DNA from: JBCBAP01 sp038532435
GTDB taxonomy: Bacteria > Pseudomonadota > Alphaproteobacteria > Rhodobacterales > Rhodobacteraceae
Reading direction: 5' to 3'
Assembly (NCBI GenBank): GCA_038532435.1
Contig: JBCBAP010000013.1
Location: 11,732-75,731 of the forward strand
DNA: 64,000 nt
Below, piece by piece: positions 34,770-43,986 of the stretch. Positions within the stretch are counted from its first letter, which is position 1; each line of letters begins with the position of its first letter. Made by a program: the position numbers and the translations under genes. The notes beneath the pieces are model-generated. The model saw only the letters and a list, made by a program, of their open reading frames with translations. It did not search any database and was not told the origin of the DNA.

Positions 34770-35549
34770 CTATCCCATCAGGCCCCGGCGCAACAGGTTG
34801 AGACCCGCGACCGTCAGCACCACCAGCGTGGCCGTTCTGAACGTTGCCTGATCGAGACGCCGCTGCACCGCCATGCCGGCCCACATACCCAGACAGGCCG
34901 GCGCGATGAGCATGAGCGACAGCGCTGTCGTGACCGGGTTCATCACTCCGGTAAAACCGTGGATCACCGTGATGACCAGCAGGCCGAGGAGGAAGATCAG
35001 CCCCTGGATCCGCACCTGTTCCACCTTCGGCACGTCCCGGGCGATCAGGTACATCACCACCGCGGGGCCGGTCACCGCCGCTAGGCCTCCCGCGATGCCT
35101 GCGAGGATCCCGGCCACCAGTTCAGCAGCCCGGGTCGCCGCGAGCTCCGCCGGTGGGCGCCAGCCAAGCAACTGGATCGCCGCGAAGAAGGTGATGCCCA
35201 CCCCGAGGATCGTCAGCAGAACGATCGGATCGAGGATGCTGACCAGCGGCGCGACGCAGGCCATCACCACCACGATGATCGCGGTCAGCCGACCGAACCG
35301 GCGGAGTGATGCTGCAGCCGGTCCTACCCCGTTTCGCAACCCTTGCCAGAGGTTCGTGACGATCGCGGGCAACATCAGCGCCGCCACTGCAACCGGAGCG
35401 GGCAGGATCGACCCGATCCCGCTGACCGCGACCATTGGTAGCGCGAAGCCCACGGCCCCCTTTGTGAAGCCCGCCGCGAACATCACAAGTGCGCTCATGG
35501 CAACAGCGAAAGCGCCGTAATCCTCGAAAACCGCGTTGAAATCCGGCAT
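34770..35549 (-). CDS. TauE/SafE family permease
   Basis: A 259-residue inner-membrane protein with about eight spans. It begins with a typical half-repeat (MFAAGFTKGAVGFALPMVAV), and GILAGIAGGLAAVTGPAVVM is the second. The family exports sulfite or organosulfonates, or imports related anions; the cargo is unknown. The start follows AAAGGGG. A 125-bp gap separates its stop from the convergent DUF429 gene; I see nothing else in that gap. Confidence 0.88.
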   Translation of the reverse strand: MPDFNAVFEDYGAFAVAMSALVMFAAGFTKGAVGFALPMVAVSGIGSILPAPVAVAALMLPAIVTNLWQGLRNGVGPAAASLRRFGRLTAIIVVVMACVAPLVSILDPIVLLTILGVGITFFAAIQLLGWRPPAELAATRAAELVAGILAGIAGGLAAVTGPAVVMYLIARDVPKVEQVRIQGLIFLLGLLVITVIHGFTGVMNPVTTALSLMLIAPACLGMWAGMAVQRRLDQATFRTATLVVLTVAGLNLLRRGLMG

Positions 35550-35737
35550 TTGGGCCCCTTTGCTCGGAGCATCTCGCACGGGCCGGGCGCCAAACACAAC
35601 GCTAATAATATTTTGAGAACGCTGCGACACATGACATTTTGTTGCGAGCAAATATTGACCCTGCACAGGCCTGCCGCTAGGTTCGCTCGCAACCGCAGCA
35701 CCCGATGCTGCGACGCGCCATTTGCCGGAGAGACGAG

Positions 35738-37408
35738 ATGAAAGACACCCTCACCGAGACGCCCGTGATCGCCGATCTTCTCACTTTGACCGCTGCGGTG
35801 CTGCCGGATCTGCGGGCAGCGCTCGATGGTGCCGTGGCCACGCTGCGCGACCGGGTCCAGGCGGGGAGCCGCATCTCCGGCGCCGCTCTGGAGGCAGACC
35901 AGTATGCCGCCCACGGGCTTGGCTGGGTGGCGACCTATGTCGACAGCCTCGTGCAGCTTCACGGCTGGGCGGAACGGCTCAAAGAGCAAGGCCAGTTCGG
36001 AGAGATGGAACAGCTCCTGCTGCAGATCGGTTTCGGCGAGTATCTTGCACAGCTGCGGGGCGGTCTTCCCATGAGCCAGGGCGAGATGATCCGCCCCGCG
36101 GACCTCGATCTCGATCCCGCGATCTTCGACATCGAGGCTGCGCGCGTGCTCATCCGCACGGGTAACACGGACGCGGCACGCAAGCGGCTGTGCGAGCTGA
36201 TCATCGAGCAGGAGGGTGCGACAACCTACGGGCGCACAGGGCTCGATGAGGAGTTCGAGATGGTGCGGGACCAGTTCCGGCGGTTCGCCGTGGATCAGGT
36301 GCTGCCCAACGCCCATGAATGGCACCTCAAGGACGACCTGGTGCCCCTGGACGTCATCGACGCGATGGCGGAAATGGGCGTCTTCGGCCTCACGATCCCG
36401 GAGGAGCATGGCGGTTTCGGCATGGGCAAGACGGCAATGTGCGTCGTCTCCGAGGAGCTGTCGCGCGGCTATATCGGTGTCGGCTCCCTCGGGACCCGAT
36501 CCGAGATCGCGGCCGAACTGATCCTGTGCGGCGGGACGGACGCGCAGAAGGCGGAGTATCTGCCGAAACTTGCCTCCGGCGAGATCCTGCCCACCGCGGT
36601 CTTCACCGAACCCAACACCGGCTCCGACCTCGGCGCGCTCAAGACCCGCGCGGTTCAGGACGGCGAGGATTGGGTGATCACCGGCAACAAGACCTGGATC
36701 ACCCACGGTGCTCGCACGGATCTGATGACGGTGCTTGCCCGCACCATCCCGGACACAACCGACTATCGCGGTCTGTCCATGTTCCTCGCACCCAAGACCC
36801 GGGGGAACTGCGAAACGCCCTTCCCGGACCCGACCATCGCGGGTGGGGAGATCGAGGTGCTCGGCTACCGCGGGATGAAGGAGTACACGCTCGCGCTCGA
36901 CGAACATCGCGTGCCCGGGGATGCCCTCCTCGGCGGACGGGAGGGTCAGGGCTTCAAGCAGCTCATGCAGACCTTCGAAAGCGCGCGCATCCAGACCGCC
37001 GCACGGGCCATCGGTGTCGCGCAGAACGCGCTGGACATCTCCCTGCGCTACGCGCTCGACCGGGAGACGTTCGGCAAACCGCTCGCGAACTACGCCCGGG
37101 TCTATTCGAAGATCGCGATGATGGCGGTGGAGATCATGATCGCCCGCCAGCTCACCTACTTCTCCGCGCGGGAGAAGGATGCGGACCGCCGCTGCGATCT
37201 CGAGGCGGGCATGGCGAAGCTTCTCGGTGCGCGCGTCGCCTGGGCCGCGGCGGACAACGGCCTGCAGATCCACGGCGGCAACGGCTTCGCGCTCGAGTAC
37301 CCGATCTCCCGCCTGCTGTGCGATGCGCGCATCCTCAACATCTTCGAGGGGGCAGCCGAGATCCAGGCGCAGGTCATTGCGCGTCGGGTGCTTGAGACCG
37401 CCGGCTGA
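35738..37408 (+). CDS. mcd: (2S)-methylsuccinyl-CoA dehydrogenase-like acyl-CoA dehydrogenase
   Basis: 556 residues. The core is an FAD acyl-CoA dehydrogenase (PTAVFTEPNTGSDLGALKTR, then WITHGARTDLM, and C-terminal NGLQIHGGNGFALEYPISR). An extra N-terminal domain of about 160 residues makes it much longer than usual dehydrogenases, as in Mcd of the ethylmalonyl-CoA pathway. It oxidises methylsuccinyl-CoA to mesaconyl-CoA and passes electrons to ETF. ATG 35738 follows GGAGAGACGAG. Confidence 0.88.
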   Translation: MKDTLTETPVIADLLTLTAAVLPDLRAALDGAVATLRDRVQAGSRISGAALEADQYAAHGLGWVATYVDSLVQLHGWAERLKEQGQFGEMEQLLLQIGFGEYLAQLRGGLPMSQGEMIRPADLDLDPAIFDIEAARVLIRTGNTDAARKRLCELIIEQEGATTYGRTGLDEEFEMVRDQFRRFAVDQVLPNAHEWHLKDDLVPLDVIDAMAEMGVFGLTIPEEHGGFGMGKTAMCVVSEELSRGYIGVGSLGTRSEIAAELILCGGTDAQKAEYLPKLASGEILPTAVFTEPNTGSDLGALKTRAVQDGEDWVITGNKTWITHGARTDLMTVLARTIPDTTDYRGLSMFLAPKTRGNCETPFPDPTIAGGEIEVLGYRGMKEYTLALDEHRVPGDALLGGREGQGFKQLMQTFESARIQTAARAIGVAQNALDISLRYALDRETFGKPLANYARVYSKIAMMAVEIMIARQLTYFSAREKDADRRCDLEAGMAKLLGARVAWAAADNGLQIHGGNGFALEYPISRLLCDARILNIFEGAAEIQAQVIARRVLETAG

Positions 37409-37419
37409 GATCGCGATCT

Positions 37420-37438
37420 CCGTCGGAGCCTCCGGCGG
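37420..37438 (+). terminator. Stem-loop after mcd
   Basis: CCGTCGGA / TCCGGCGG (one G-U pair) around loop GCC starts 11 bases after the mcd stop and is followed by GGGATATTTC. The CCTCCGGCGGGGATATTT wording recurs between genes in many Rhodobacterales genomes as I recall. It is a weak terminator by eye. Confidence 0.45.
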
Positions 37439-37558
37439 GGATATTTCAGGCCAGAAGAAGCATCACCGGCGCGGACCTCACCGGCGCGTTTGTGATCCCG
37501 TTCTCCTTGCCCCTGCCATCGCGCCTTGCTAGCGATGGGCAAATTTGGGGAGAGAAAC

Positions 37559-37999
37559 ATGCGTTTTGCGGTATTTACGTGCGGACTTGCCGTCCTGGCG
37601 GCGTGCGAACCGGCAGCCCTGGTGAAGGCTCCGCCTCCACCGCCGGAGCAGATCGGGGACGTTGACTGGACCCTCGTGGGATTTCGCGGGTCGCGCGTGC
37701 CGGACGGATCCTTCATCGCCGACCTCTCGGGCGGGTTCATCGCCGGGGAAGGGCCGTGCAACCGGATCAATGGCAACTATCTTGGTACCGGCGAAGTGTT
37801 CCTGGTAGAGACGGTGGTGACCACCAAATCGACGTGTGACGGGTTGACCCTCGAGCAAGACATCATCGAGGCGCTGCTGCTGATCGAGGCAGCCCGGGTC
37901 GATAACGGGGTGCTGTTCCTTTTTGACGAGAATGACAGCCCGATCATGAGCTTCCTGCCCTACTATCCCCCGGTGGAGCCGGAGACGGCGGCGAGCTGA
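37559..37999 (+). CDS. META/HslJ-domain lipoprotein
   Basis: 146 residues. The lipobox CGLAVLAAC predicts lipidation at C16, followed by a proline-rich linker and a META domain (DWTLVGFRGSRVPDG, CNRINGNY, TTKSTCDG). Two cysteines in the domain could pair. GGAGAGAAAC precedes the ATG. The last 37 bases overlap the convergent recO end. Probable envelope stress role; not proven. Confidence 0.82.
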   Translation: MRFAVFTCGLAVLAACEPAALVKAPPPPPEQIGDVDWTLVGFRGSRVPDGSFIADLSGGFIAGEGPCNRINGNYLGTGEVFLVETVVTTKSTCDGLTLEQDIIEALLLIEAARVDNGVLFLFDENDSPIMSFLPYYPPVEPETAAS

Positions 38000-38715
38000 C
38001 GGATCATCGCGGTCGCGGCCGCGTCCCGCGCCTCCGCAAGGCGCGGCGTGCCCAAGGCGGTCGCCAGCCAGTCGCGCAGGAAGAAGCCGGTGAGGCGAAG
38101 ACCGTCGGCGATGTCCTGATCCGAGGCTGTCGCCTCCTCCCGCAGGAAGCGGGGCAGCGGCAGGAGTTTGTCTGCCCAGGCCCCCGCACCGGCCCGGCTC
38201 ACAGCCCGGCCCGATCGGGGGGAGACGTAACAGAGATCCTCTCGGCCGCCGGTCGCGGCACAGGTCGAGAGATCGAGCCCGTAGCCAAGCTCCGTCAGCA
38301 GGAAGAGTTCCCACCGCACATAGGCAACCATCCAGCCCTCCCCGCCCAGATGGTCTAGAAGCGAGTGGGTCGCCTCGTAGAGGTCCCCAACCGGTTCCCG
38401 CTCCGGCATCGCATTCCGGAGGAGTGTGCAGACCGACGTGAGGGCCGCGAGGGCCGCGCGGTCCGACATCAAGGCCGCCGCCCGGCTGCGGACCGGCTCA
38501 ACGCGGAAGGCGCCGATATGCTCCTCAAGCCGCGCGCGCCATTCGACGGTCAGTTGGGCGCCGGGCTGGAGATGAGGGGTCATCTTCCGGGATGTACCAC
38601 CGCGCACCACACCTGCGTGGCGGCCGTGGGCGGGGGTGAGCACCTCGACGATCGCGGCGCTCTCCCCGTGGGGGCGGGCGCTCAGGAGGATCGCGTCATC
38701 CTTCCATTCGATCAT
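37963..38715 (-). CDS. recO: DNA repair protein RecO
   Basis: 250 residues; RecFOR pathway loader of RecA at single-strand gaps. The OB-fold N-terminus is MIEWKDDAILLSARPHGESA. VVRGGTSRKMTPHLQPG and WELFLLTELGYGLDLSTCAATG are typical. It is the last gene of the long minus-strand operon, and its start overlaps the DUF1491 stop by 4 bases. Confidence 0.93.
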   Translation of the reverse strand: MIEWKDDAILLSARPHGESAAIVEVLTPAHGRHAGVVRGGTSRKMTPHLQPGAQLTVEWRARLEEHIGAFRVEPVRSRAAALMSDRAALAALTSVCTLLRNAMPEREPVGDLYEATHSLLDHLGGEGWMVAYVRWELFLLTELGYGLDLSTCAATGGREDLCYVSPRSGRAVSRAGAGAWADKLLPLPRFLREEATASDQDIADGLRLTGFFLRDWLATALGTPRLAEARDAAATAMIRQLAAVSGSTGG

Positions 38716-39044
38716 CGCAGCCCGTCTTCGTCGAGGAGGTGTCGGCCCACCTTGTCCTCCACCTCGATGATCCAGAGGTCCGGGTCGGTCGCCCGCTGGC
38801 GGGACAGTTCCGCATCGACCTCCCGATCCGCACCGGTCACAAGCTCTGCCCAGACCCGGTTGAACTCAGCATCGTAGCTGCGGTGAAAGGCGCGCGCCCG
38901 TCCGTCGAGTGTAGAGAGCTTCACGATCACGGCGCCCGCGGTCGGGTCGCCCTTTGCAGTCAGGAAGGCGGGAATGTCCCGGCTCCGCAACCGCAGCAGG
39001 TAGGCCTGCACCCAGAACTCGGCGGTGAGGCGCGGGCCGCTCAT
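38712..39044 (-). CDS. DUF1491 protein
   Basis: A 110-residue small cytoplasmic protein (SGPRLTAEFWVQAYLLRL, then TDPDLWIIEVED) found between recO and era in Rhodobacterales. The function is unknown. It has 4-base overlaps with both neighbours, so it is translated with them. Confidence 0.85.
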   Translation of the reverse strand: MSGPRLTAEFWVQAYLLRLRSRDIPAFLTAKGDPTAGAVIVKLSTLDGRARAFHRSYDAEFNRVWAELVTGADREVDAELSRQRATDPDLWIIEVEDKVGRHLLDEDGLR

Positions 39045-39952
39045 GATCCGTCGCGGAAGTCGAGCCCCATCTCGGAATAGCGCTCCGGCTCTTCCAGCCA
39101 GTTCGGGCGGACCTTCACCTGAAGGAAGAGATGCGCCTTGCGGCCGAGAAACTCCGAGATCTCCTCCCGGGCGGCGGTCGAGATGGCCTTGATCGTCTCC
39201 CCCCGGGGACCGAGGGCGATGCCCTTGTGACCGTCCCGAGCCACGTAGATCATCTGATCGATACGGACGGAGCCGTCTTTGCGCTCCTCCCAGCCTTCGG
39301 TTTCCACGGTAAGCTGGTAGGGCAGTTCCTGATGCAGGCGCAGGGTCAGCTTTTCACGGGTGATCTCCGCCGCAATCATGCGCAGCGGCAGGTCCGCGAT
39401 CTGGTCCTCGGGATAGAGCCACGGACCCGGTGGGACGGTGCCGGCCAGCCATTTGCGCAGATCGTCCACGCCATACCCCTTCTCCGCGGAGATCATGAAC
39501 GTCTCGACGAAGGCGAAGGCGTCGTTGAGTTCGGCCGTCAGCGCCAGCAGCACATCGCGCTTGACCCGGTCGATCTTGTTGATGGCAAGCGCGATTTTCT
39601 GGTCCGGATTGGTCCGCTCCTCCAGCGCATCGAGGATCGCGCGGACGCCGTCCGTGAGCCCGCGATGGGCCTCAATCAGCAGCACGACCACATCCGCATC
39701 CGCGGTGCCGGACCAGGCCGCGGCCACCATCGCCCGGTCGAGATGTCGACGCGGGCGGAACAGGCCGGGCGTGTCCACGAAGACGAGCTGCGACTGTCCT
39801 TCCATCGCGACACCGCGGATGCGGGCGCGGGTCGTCTGCACCTTGTGCGTCACGATCGAGACCTTGGCGCCGACCATCGCGTTGGTCAGCGTGGACTTGC
39901 CCGCATTGGGCTCCCCAATCAGGGCAACGAAACCTGTCCGGGTCTCGGTCAT
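39041..39952 (-). CDS. era: GTPase Era
   Basis: 303 residues. 16S rRNA-binding GTPase for 30S assembly. GTPase motifs are GEPNAGKST, DTPG and NKID; the KH domain has GHKGIALGPRGETIKAIS. It overlaps rnc by 4 bases, the usual rnc-era pairing. Confidence 0.96.
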   Translation of the reverse strand: MTETRTGFVALIGEPNAGKSTLTNAMVGAKVSIVTHKVQTTRARIRGVAMEGQSQLVFVDTPGLFRPRRHLDRAMVAAAWSGTADADVVVLLIEAHRGLTDGVRAILDALEERTNPDQKIALAINKIDRVKRDVLLALTAELNDAFAFVETFMISAEKGYGVDDLRKWLAGTVPPGPWLYPEDQIADLPLRMIAAEITREKLTLRLHQELPYQLTVETEGWEERKDGSVRIDQMIYVARDGHKGIALGPRGETIKAISTAAREEISEFLGRKAHLFLQVKVRPNWLEEPERYSEMGLDFRDGS

Positions 39953-40635
39953 TGGGCTGTCTCCAATTTGGTCAGGATCGCGCGGGCTGCCGCCTGCTGG
40001 GCGGTGCGTTTCGCGGAAGCTTCAGCGCGGGCGGTCACGCCATTCTGCAGGGCCGCCTCGATCACGAAGACCGGCGCGTGATCCGGCCCGCTGCGGCTCA
40101 CTTCGCGATACTCCGGTGGTGGCAGGCCGCGGGCCTGCGCCCATTCCTGCAGGGTCGTCTTGGCGTCCCGGGCATCGTCGGCTGCGGTGCGGACCCGGGG
40201 GCCCCAGTGCTTGAGCACCACCTCGCGCGCGCGTTGAAGCCCGCCGTCGAGATAGACTGCTGCGATCACGGCTTCCATGGCATCGCCGAGAAGGGCCGTC
40301 TTGCGCCTCCCGCCGGAGATCGCCTCCGACCGGCCGAGGACCAGCGCTTCACCAATGCCGATCTCGGCGGCGATCTTGGCGCAGGTTTCCTTTCGGACGA
40401 GGGCGTTGAAACGGGGGGCGATCTGCCCTTCGGTCGCGTCCCGATCCTCCGCCATCAGCGCCTCTGCGATGATCAGACCAAGGACCCTGTCGCCAAGGAA
40501 CTCGAGGCGCTGGTTGTCCGGGCGTGCCCGCGTGGCGATGGAGGCGTGGGTCAGTGCCTCGGTCAGCAGATCAGACGTCTCGAACACATGGCCCAACGCG
40601 GCCTCGAGGGCCGCCGTCGTGCCCCGGGCCGTCAA
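39949..40635 (-). CDS. rnc: Ribonuclease III
   Basis: 228 residues. It cleaves double-stranded RNA, including the rRNA precursor. The catalytic signature is NQRLEFLGDRVLG, with GDAMEAVIAAVYLDGG as the second acidic block. The C-terminal dsRBD ends ASAKRTAQQAAARAIL. Overlaps lepB by 4 bases. Confidence 0.96.
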   Translation of the reverse strand: MTARGTTAALEAALGHVFETSDLLTEALTHASIATRARPDNQRLEFLGDRVLGLIIAEALMAEDRDATEGQIAPRFNALVRKETCAKIAAEIGIGEALVLGRSEAISGGRRKTALLGDAMEAVIAAVYLDGGLQRAREVVLKHWGPRVRTAADDARDAKTTLQEWAQARGLPPPEYREVSRSGPDHAPVFVIEAALQNGVTARAEASAKRTAQQAAARAILTKLETAQ

Positions 40636-41396
40636 TTGACACCCTTGAAGAAACGGTCAGAGCGCCAGGTCCAGAAGGCAAAGAGCGTGCTTCCCGCGGC
40701 AGAGAACATCACCCGGCTTGCCCGGCCGATCAGGTAGTCAGCATGGACGAACCCGACGCCGCCGAGCCTGCGCGGCGCGCGGCTGTCGAGGCTGTTGTCC
40801 CGGTTGTCGCCCATGAAAAAGTACTGCCCCTCCGGCACCGTCAGCACCGGCGTGTTGTCGGAGGCAAAGGGCACCGTATCGATGACCGCGTGCGCATGGC
40901 CGTTCGGGAAGGTTTCGGTGAACTGCGCCTTCTCGCACCGTCCGCCCGGGGCGACCGGCGCGTTGGAGCAGCGGGCACCCCGCTCGTTGGGTTCGACGAA
41001 GATGCCGTCGGGCTCCTGGGGGACCTCTGTGCCGTTCAGGATCACCCGCCCATCGACCATCTGCACCGTGTCGCCGGGCAGCCCCACCAGCCGCTTGATA
41101 TAGTCCGTGCCGTTGGTCGGATGGCGGAAGACGATGATGTCCCCGCGTTCGGGTTCTGAGAAGAACAGGCGCCCCTCGAACGGGCACATGCTGAACGGGC
41201 AGGAATGCTGCGAATAGCCGTAGGCGAACTTGTTCACGAACAGAAAATCGCCAACCAGCAGAGTGGGTTTCATGGATCCCGAGGGGATGTAGAACGGCTG
41301 GAACAGCAGCGTGCGGATGAGGCCGGCCAACAGCAGGGCGTAGACTATCGTCTTGAGCGTCTCGACCAGTCCGCCCTCTTCACTCTTCGCCGCCAT
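40632..41396 (-). CDS. lepB: Signal peptidase I
   Basis: 254 residues with one N-terminal membrane span. The catalytic serine is S41 in IPSGSMKPTL and the lysine is K101 in DYIKRLVGLPGD. GDNRDNSLDSR is the third family box. ATG 41396 is preferred over one 13 codons upstream because AGGGATTGCGTG precedes it. Confidence 0.95.
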   Translation of the reverse strand: MAAKSEEGGLVETLKTIVYALLLAGLIRTLLFQPFYIPSGSMKPTLLVGDFLFVNKFAYGYSQHSCPFSMCPFEGRLFFSEPERGDIIVFRHPTNGTDYIKRLVGLPGDTVQMVDGRVILNGTEVPQEPDGIFVEPNERGARCSNAPVAPGGRCEKAQFTETFPNGHAHAVIDTVPFASDNTPVLTVPEGQYFFMGDNRDNSLDSRAPRRLGGVGFVHADYLIGRASRVMFSAAGSTLFAFWTWRSDRFFKGVN

Positions 41397-41457
41397 CACG
41401 CAATCCCTGAAAACACCGTTCCGCCGGTTCTCCACCGGGGGACGCCCGGTGTCAACC

Positions 41458-41871
41458 TCAGGCCGGTGGCGTCGACAGGGGCCGCGCCTCGATCACGACG
41501 AAGGCCTGCGCCCAGGGGTGGTCGTCGGTCAGGGTGACATGGATGATCGCCTCGTGCCCCTCCGGCGTCATTTCCCGCAAACGCTCGGCCGCCCAGCCTG
41601 TTACGGCCATCACGGGCTGGCCCGTAGGCAGGTTGCTCACGGCCATATCCTTCCACGCGATGCCCATGCGCAGACCGGTCCCCAGCGCCTTGGAACAGGC
41701 CTCCTTCGCCGCCCAGCGCTTGGCGTAGGTGCCCGCCACGTCGGCACGGCTGTCGGCCTTGCGCTGCTCCGTCTCGGTGAAGACGCGGTTGCGGAAACGG
41801 TCGCCGAACCTCTCCAGCGTGCCCGCGATCCGGTCGATGTTCGCGAGGTCCGTTCCGATGCCGAGGATCAT
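41458..41871 (-). CDS. acpS: Holo-[acyl-carrier-protein] synthase
   Basis: 137 residues. It transfers phosphopantetheine from CoA to ACP. Mg-binding D8 lies in GIGTDLANI and E57 in WAAKEACSKALGTG. The ATG overlaps the LysE-family stop (ATGA). Confidence 0.94.
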   Translation of the reverse strand: MILGIGTDLANIDRIAGTLERFGDRFRNRVFTETEQRKADSRADVAGTYAKRWAAKEACSKALGTGLRMGIAWKDMAVSNLPTGQPVMAVTGWAAERLREMTPEGHEAIIHVTLTDDHPWAQAFVVIEARPLSTPPA

Positions 41872-42482
41872 GCGAGCCGTGCTGTCAGGATGCGGAGTGC
41901 GGCAAAGCCGAAAAGAAGACCGAACGCCGCCTCGAACCACCGACGCGCCCGACGGTAGAGGATCACCGCCCCCGGGGTGGAAAACAGAAGCGCGTATCCG
42001 AAGAACACGATGTTCGAGACCGCGAAGAACGCAAGGAAAGTCGCGACGAGCGTCCGCACATCAGCGCCGGGCGGGACGATAACGGCGAAGACTGCACCCC
42101 AGCCGAGGATCGCCTTGGGGTTGGTGAGGTGGATCGCGAGCCCCTTGAGAAACGGCGCCTGCCCCACCGAACTGGCAAACGCGGCGCTGCCCGGGCGCGC
42201 GGCACTGCGCAGGGCCCTGATCGCGAGCCAGAGAAGGAAGGCTGCCCCCACGTAGCGGATGATTTCCAGCAGCCACGCGTGGGCAAGCATGAGGGCGCTC
42301 ATGCCGAGTGCCGCCGCGATCCCCCATGAGCCGGAGCCGACAACGATGCCCGCCGCGACGGCAAGACCCGCGCGCCGCCCATGACCCATGGACGTACCGG
42401 CGATGGCAAGCGTCGCGGGCCCGGGGCTCGCACCCCCGATGGCCCATGCAAGGAGCACGAGGGTAAACTCGATGCCGGTCAC
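41868..42482 (-). CDS. LysE/RhtB family exporter
   Basis: A 204-residue inner-membrane protein with about six spans. SPGPATLAIAGTSMGHGRRA is the LysE signature, and HLTNPKAILGWGAVFAVI is the second. It exports amino acids or derivatives; the cargo is unknown. The start is a GTG overlapping the pdxJ stop (GTGA). Confidence 0.88.
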   Translation of the reverse strand: MTGIEFTLVLLAWAIGGASPGPATLAIAGTSMGHGRRAGLAVAAGIVVGSGSWGIAAALGMSALMLAHAWLLEIIRYVGAAFLLWLAIRALRSAARPGSAAFASSVGQAPFLKGLAIHLTNPKAILGWGAVFAVIVPPGADVRTLVATFLAFFAVSNIVFFGYALLFSTPGAVILYRRARRWFEAAFGLLFGFAALRILTARLA

Positions 42483-43258
42483 GCGGCCCCCTCGCCGAAC
42501 GCCTCGATACGGGCCTCGTCCATCAGAGCGCGCATCCGACGGATGGCACTGTCCAGGCCGGAGAAGATCGCCTCCCCCACCAGGAAGTGGCCGATGTTGA
42601 GCTCCATCACCTCCGGACAGGCCGCGATCGGCTTGACCGTCTCGTAGGTGAGACCATGGCCCGCATGCACCTCGAGCCCAAGATCGGCAGCAAACGCAGC
42701 CATATCGAGAAGACGTGCAAGCTCCGCATCCCGCTCATCAAACCGTCCGTCCGCATGGGCGTCGCAGTAGGCCCCCGTGTGCAGTTCGATGACAGGTGCG
42801 CCGATGCGGTGCGCCGCTTCGATCTGCCGCTGGTCCGCGGCGATGAAGATCGACACGCGGCATCCCGCATCCCGCAACGGGGCGATGAAATGGGCGAGGC
42901 GGTTTTCATCCCGTGCGACCTCGAGCCCGCCTTCCGTCGTTCGCTCCTCCCGCCGCTCGGGCACGATGCAAACCGCGTGGGGGCGGTGGCGCAAGGCGAT
43001 TGCCTGCATCTCGTCGGTCGCTGCCATCTCGAAATTGAGCGGCAGCGTAAGTTGATCCATCAGCGCCTCGATGTCTGTGTCGGTGATGTGGCGCCGGTCT
43101 TCTCTCAGATGCGCGGTGATGCCGTCGGCACCCGCGGCCTCCGCCAGCTTGGCCGCGCGCACCGGATCCGGCGTCGCGCCGCCGCGTGCGTTGCGCACGG
43201 TTGCCACGTGATCGATATTGACGCCAAGGCGCAGGCGTCCGAGGGGGGATACGGTCAT
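42479..43258 (-). CDS. pdxJ: Pyridoxine 5'-phosphate synthase
   Basis: 259 residues. Last step of DXP-dependent vitamin B6 synthesis. GVNIDHVATVRNARGG, the HLREDRRHI active-site block, and LEVHAGHGLTYETV are diagnostic. ATG 43258 with AGGAG upstream is preferred over the adjacent GTG. A strong inverted repeat sits in its leader. Confidence 0.95.
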   Translation of the reverse strand: MTVSPLGRLRLGVNIDHVATVRNARGGATPDPVRAAKLAEAAGADGITAHLREDRRHITDTDIEALMDQLTLPLNFEMAATDEMQAIALRHRPHAVCIVPERREERTTEGGLEVARDENRLAHFIAPLRDAGCRVSIFIAADQRQIEAAHRIGAPVIELHTGAYCDAHADGRFDERDAELARLLDMAAFAADLGLEVHAGHGLTYETVKPIAACPEVMELNIGHFLVGEAIFSGLDSAIRRMRALMDEARIEAFGEGAA

Positions 43259-43277
43259 CACGCTCTCCTGACTTTCT

Positions 43278-43309
43278 GGTCCGGGACGACAAGATAGCGC
43301 TCCCGGACC
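43278..43309. repeat. Perfect inverted repeat in the pdxJ leader
   Basis: GGTCCGGGA (43278-43286) and TCCCGGACC (43301-43309) form a 9-bp perfect stem with a 14-base loop, filling the 57-bp gap between DUF2062 and pdxJ. No T-run follows on either strand. Confidence 0.55.
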
Positions 43310-43315
43310 GGGGCG

Positions 43316-43984
43316 TCAGCCCTCCCCTCCGGCGGTTTTTTGTGTCGGTACAGGCTTTTCGCCGGCTTGCTTGAGGGCCTGGACCCGCATCCGGTCCTGC
43401 CGGCGGGCCTGATAGGCCCGCACCACCGGCACCGCAAGACTGTAGACAACGAACGAGGTGAGACAGCCCGGTGCCAGCCCACCGATGAAGTAGGGAACGA
43501 AGAGTTCGTGGAAGAACGCGCCCAGCTTGTCCCACGCCGCCGGTCCGAGACCGACAAAACTCTTCATGGTCTGCCAGACCCCGAGGAAAGCCTTCGCAAA
43601 CGCAAGTGCCACGATCTCGAAATCGACGGAACTCGTCTGCCCGCCGCCAAGCCCGAAGATCCCCCGCCCGATCCACAGGGACAGCGTGGCGATCAGCGGG
43701 AAGGTCAGCGGATTTCCGAAAAACGTCCCGATCAGGGAGGCAAGGATGTTGCCCCGGATCAGCCACGCGAGCAGAGCCGCATAGACGAAGTGAAATCCAA
43801 ACATGGGGCTGAACGAGACAAACACCCCGCACGCAAGGCCGCGCGCCACGCGGTGCGGGCTGTCGGGGAGGCGCCGGAGCCGGTGCACCATGTAGGACGC
43901 TGCGCGGCGCCAGCCGGTCTTCGGGTAGATCCCCTGCCGCACCCAGGACAGAAAGGACTGTGGGTCGCGCCGCTTGAATACCAT
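43316..43984 (-). CDS. DUF2062 membrane protein
   Basis: A 222-residue inner-membrane protein. SPHRVARGLACGVFVSFSPM, then GNILASLIGTFFGNPLTFP are the DUF2062 signature. About three spans; function unknown. It lies 2 bp downstream of spoT in the same direction. Confidence 0.88.
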   Translation of the reverse strand: MVFKRRDPQSFLSWVRQGIYPKTGWRRAASYMVHRLRRLPDSPHRVARGLACGVFVSFSPMFGFHFVYAALLAWLIRGNILASLIGTFFGNPLTFPLIATLSLWIGRGIFGLGGGQTSSVDFEIVALAFAKAFLGVWQTMKSFVGLGPAAWDKLGAFFHELFVPYFIGGLAPGCLTSFVVYSLAVPVVRAYQARRQDRMRVQALKQAGEKPVPTQKTAGGEG

Positions 43985-43986
43985 GG

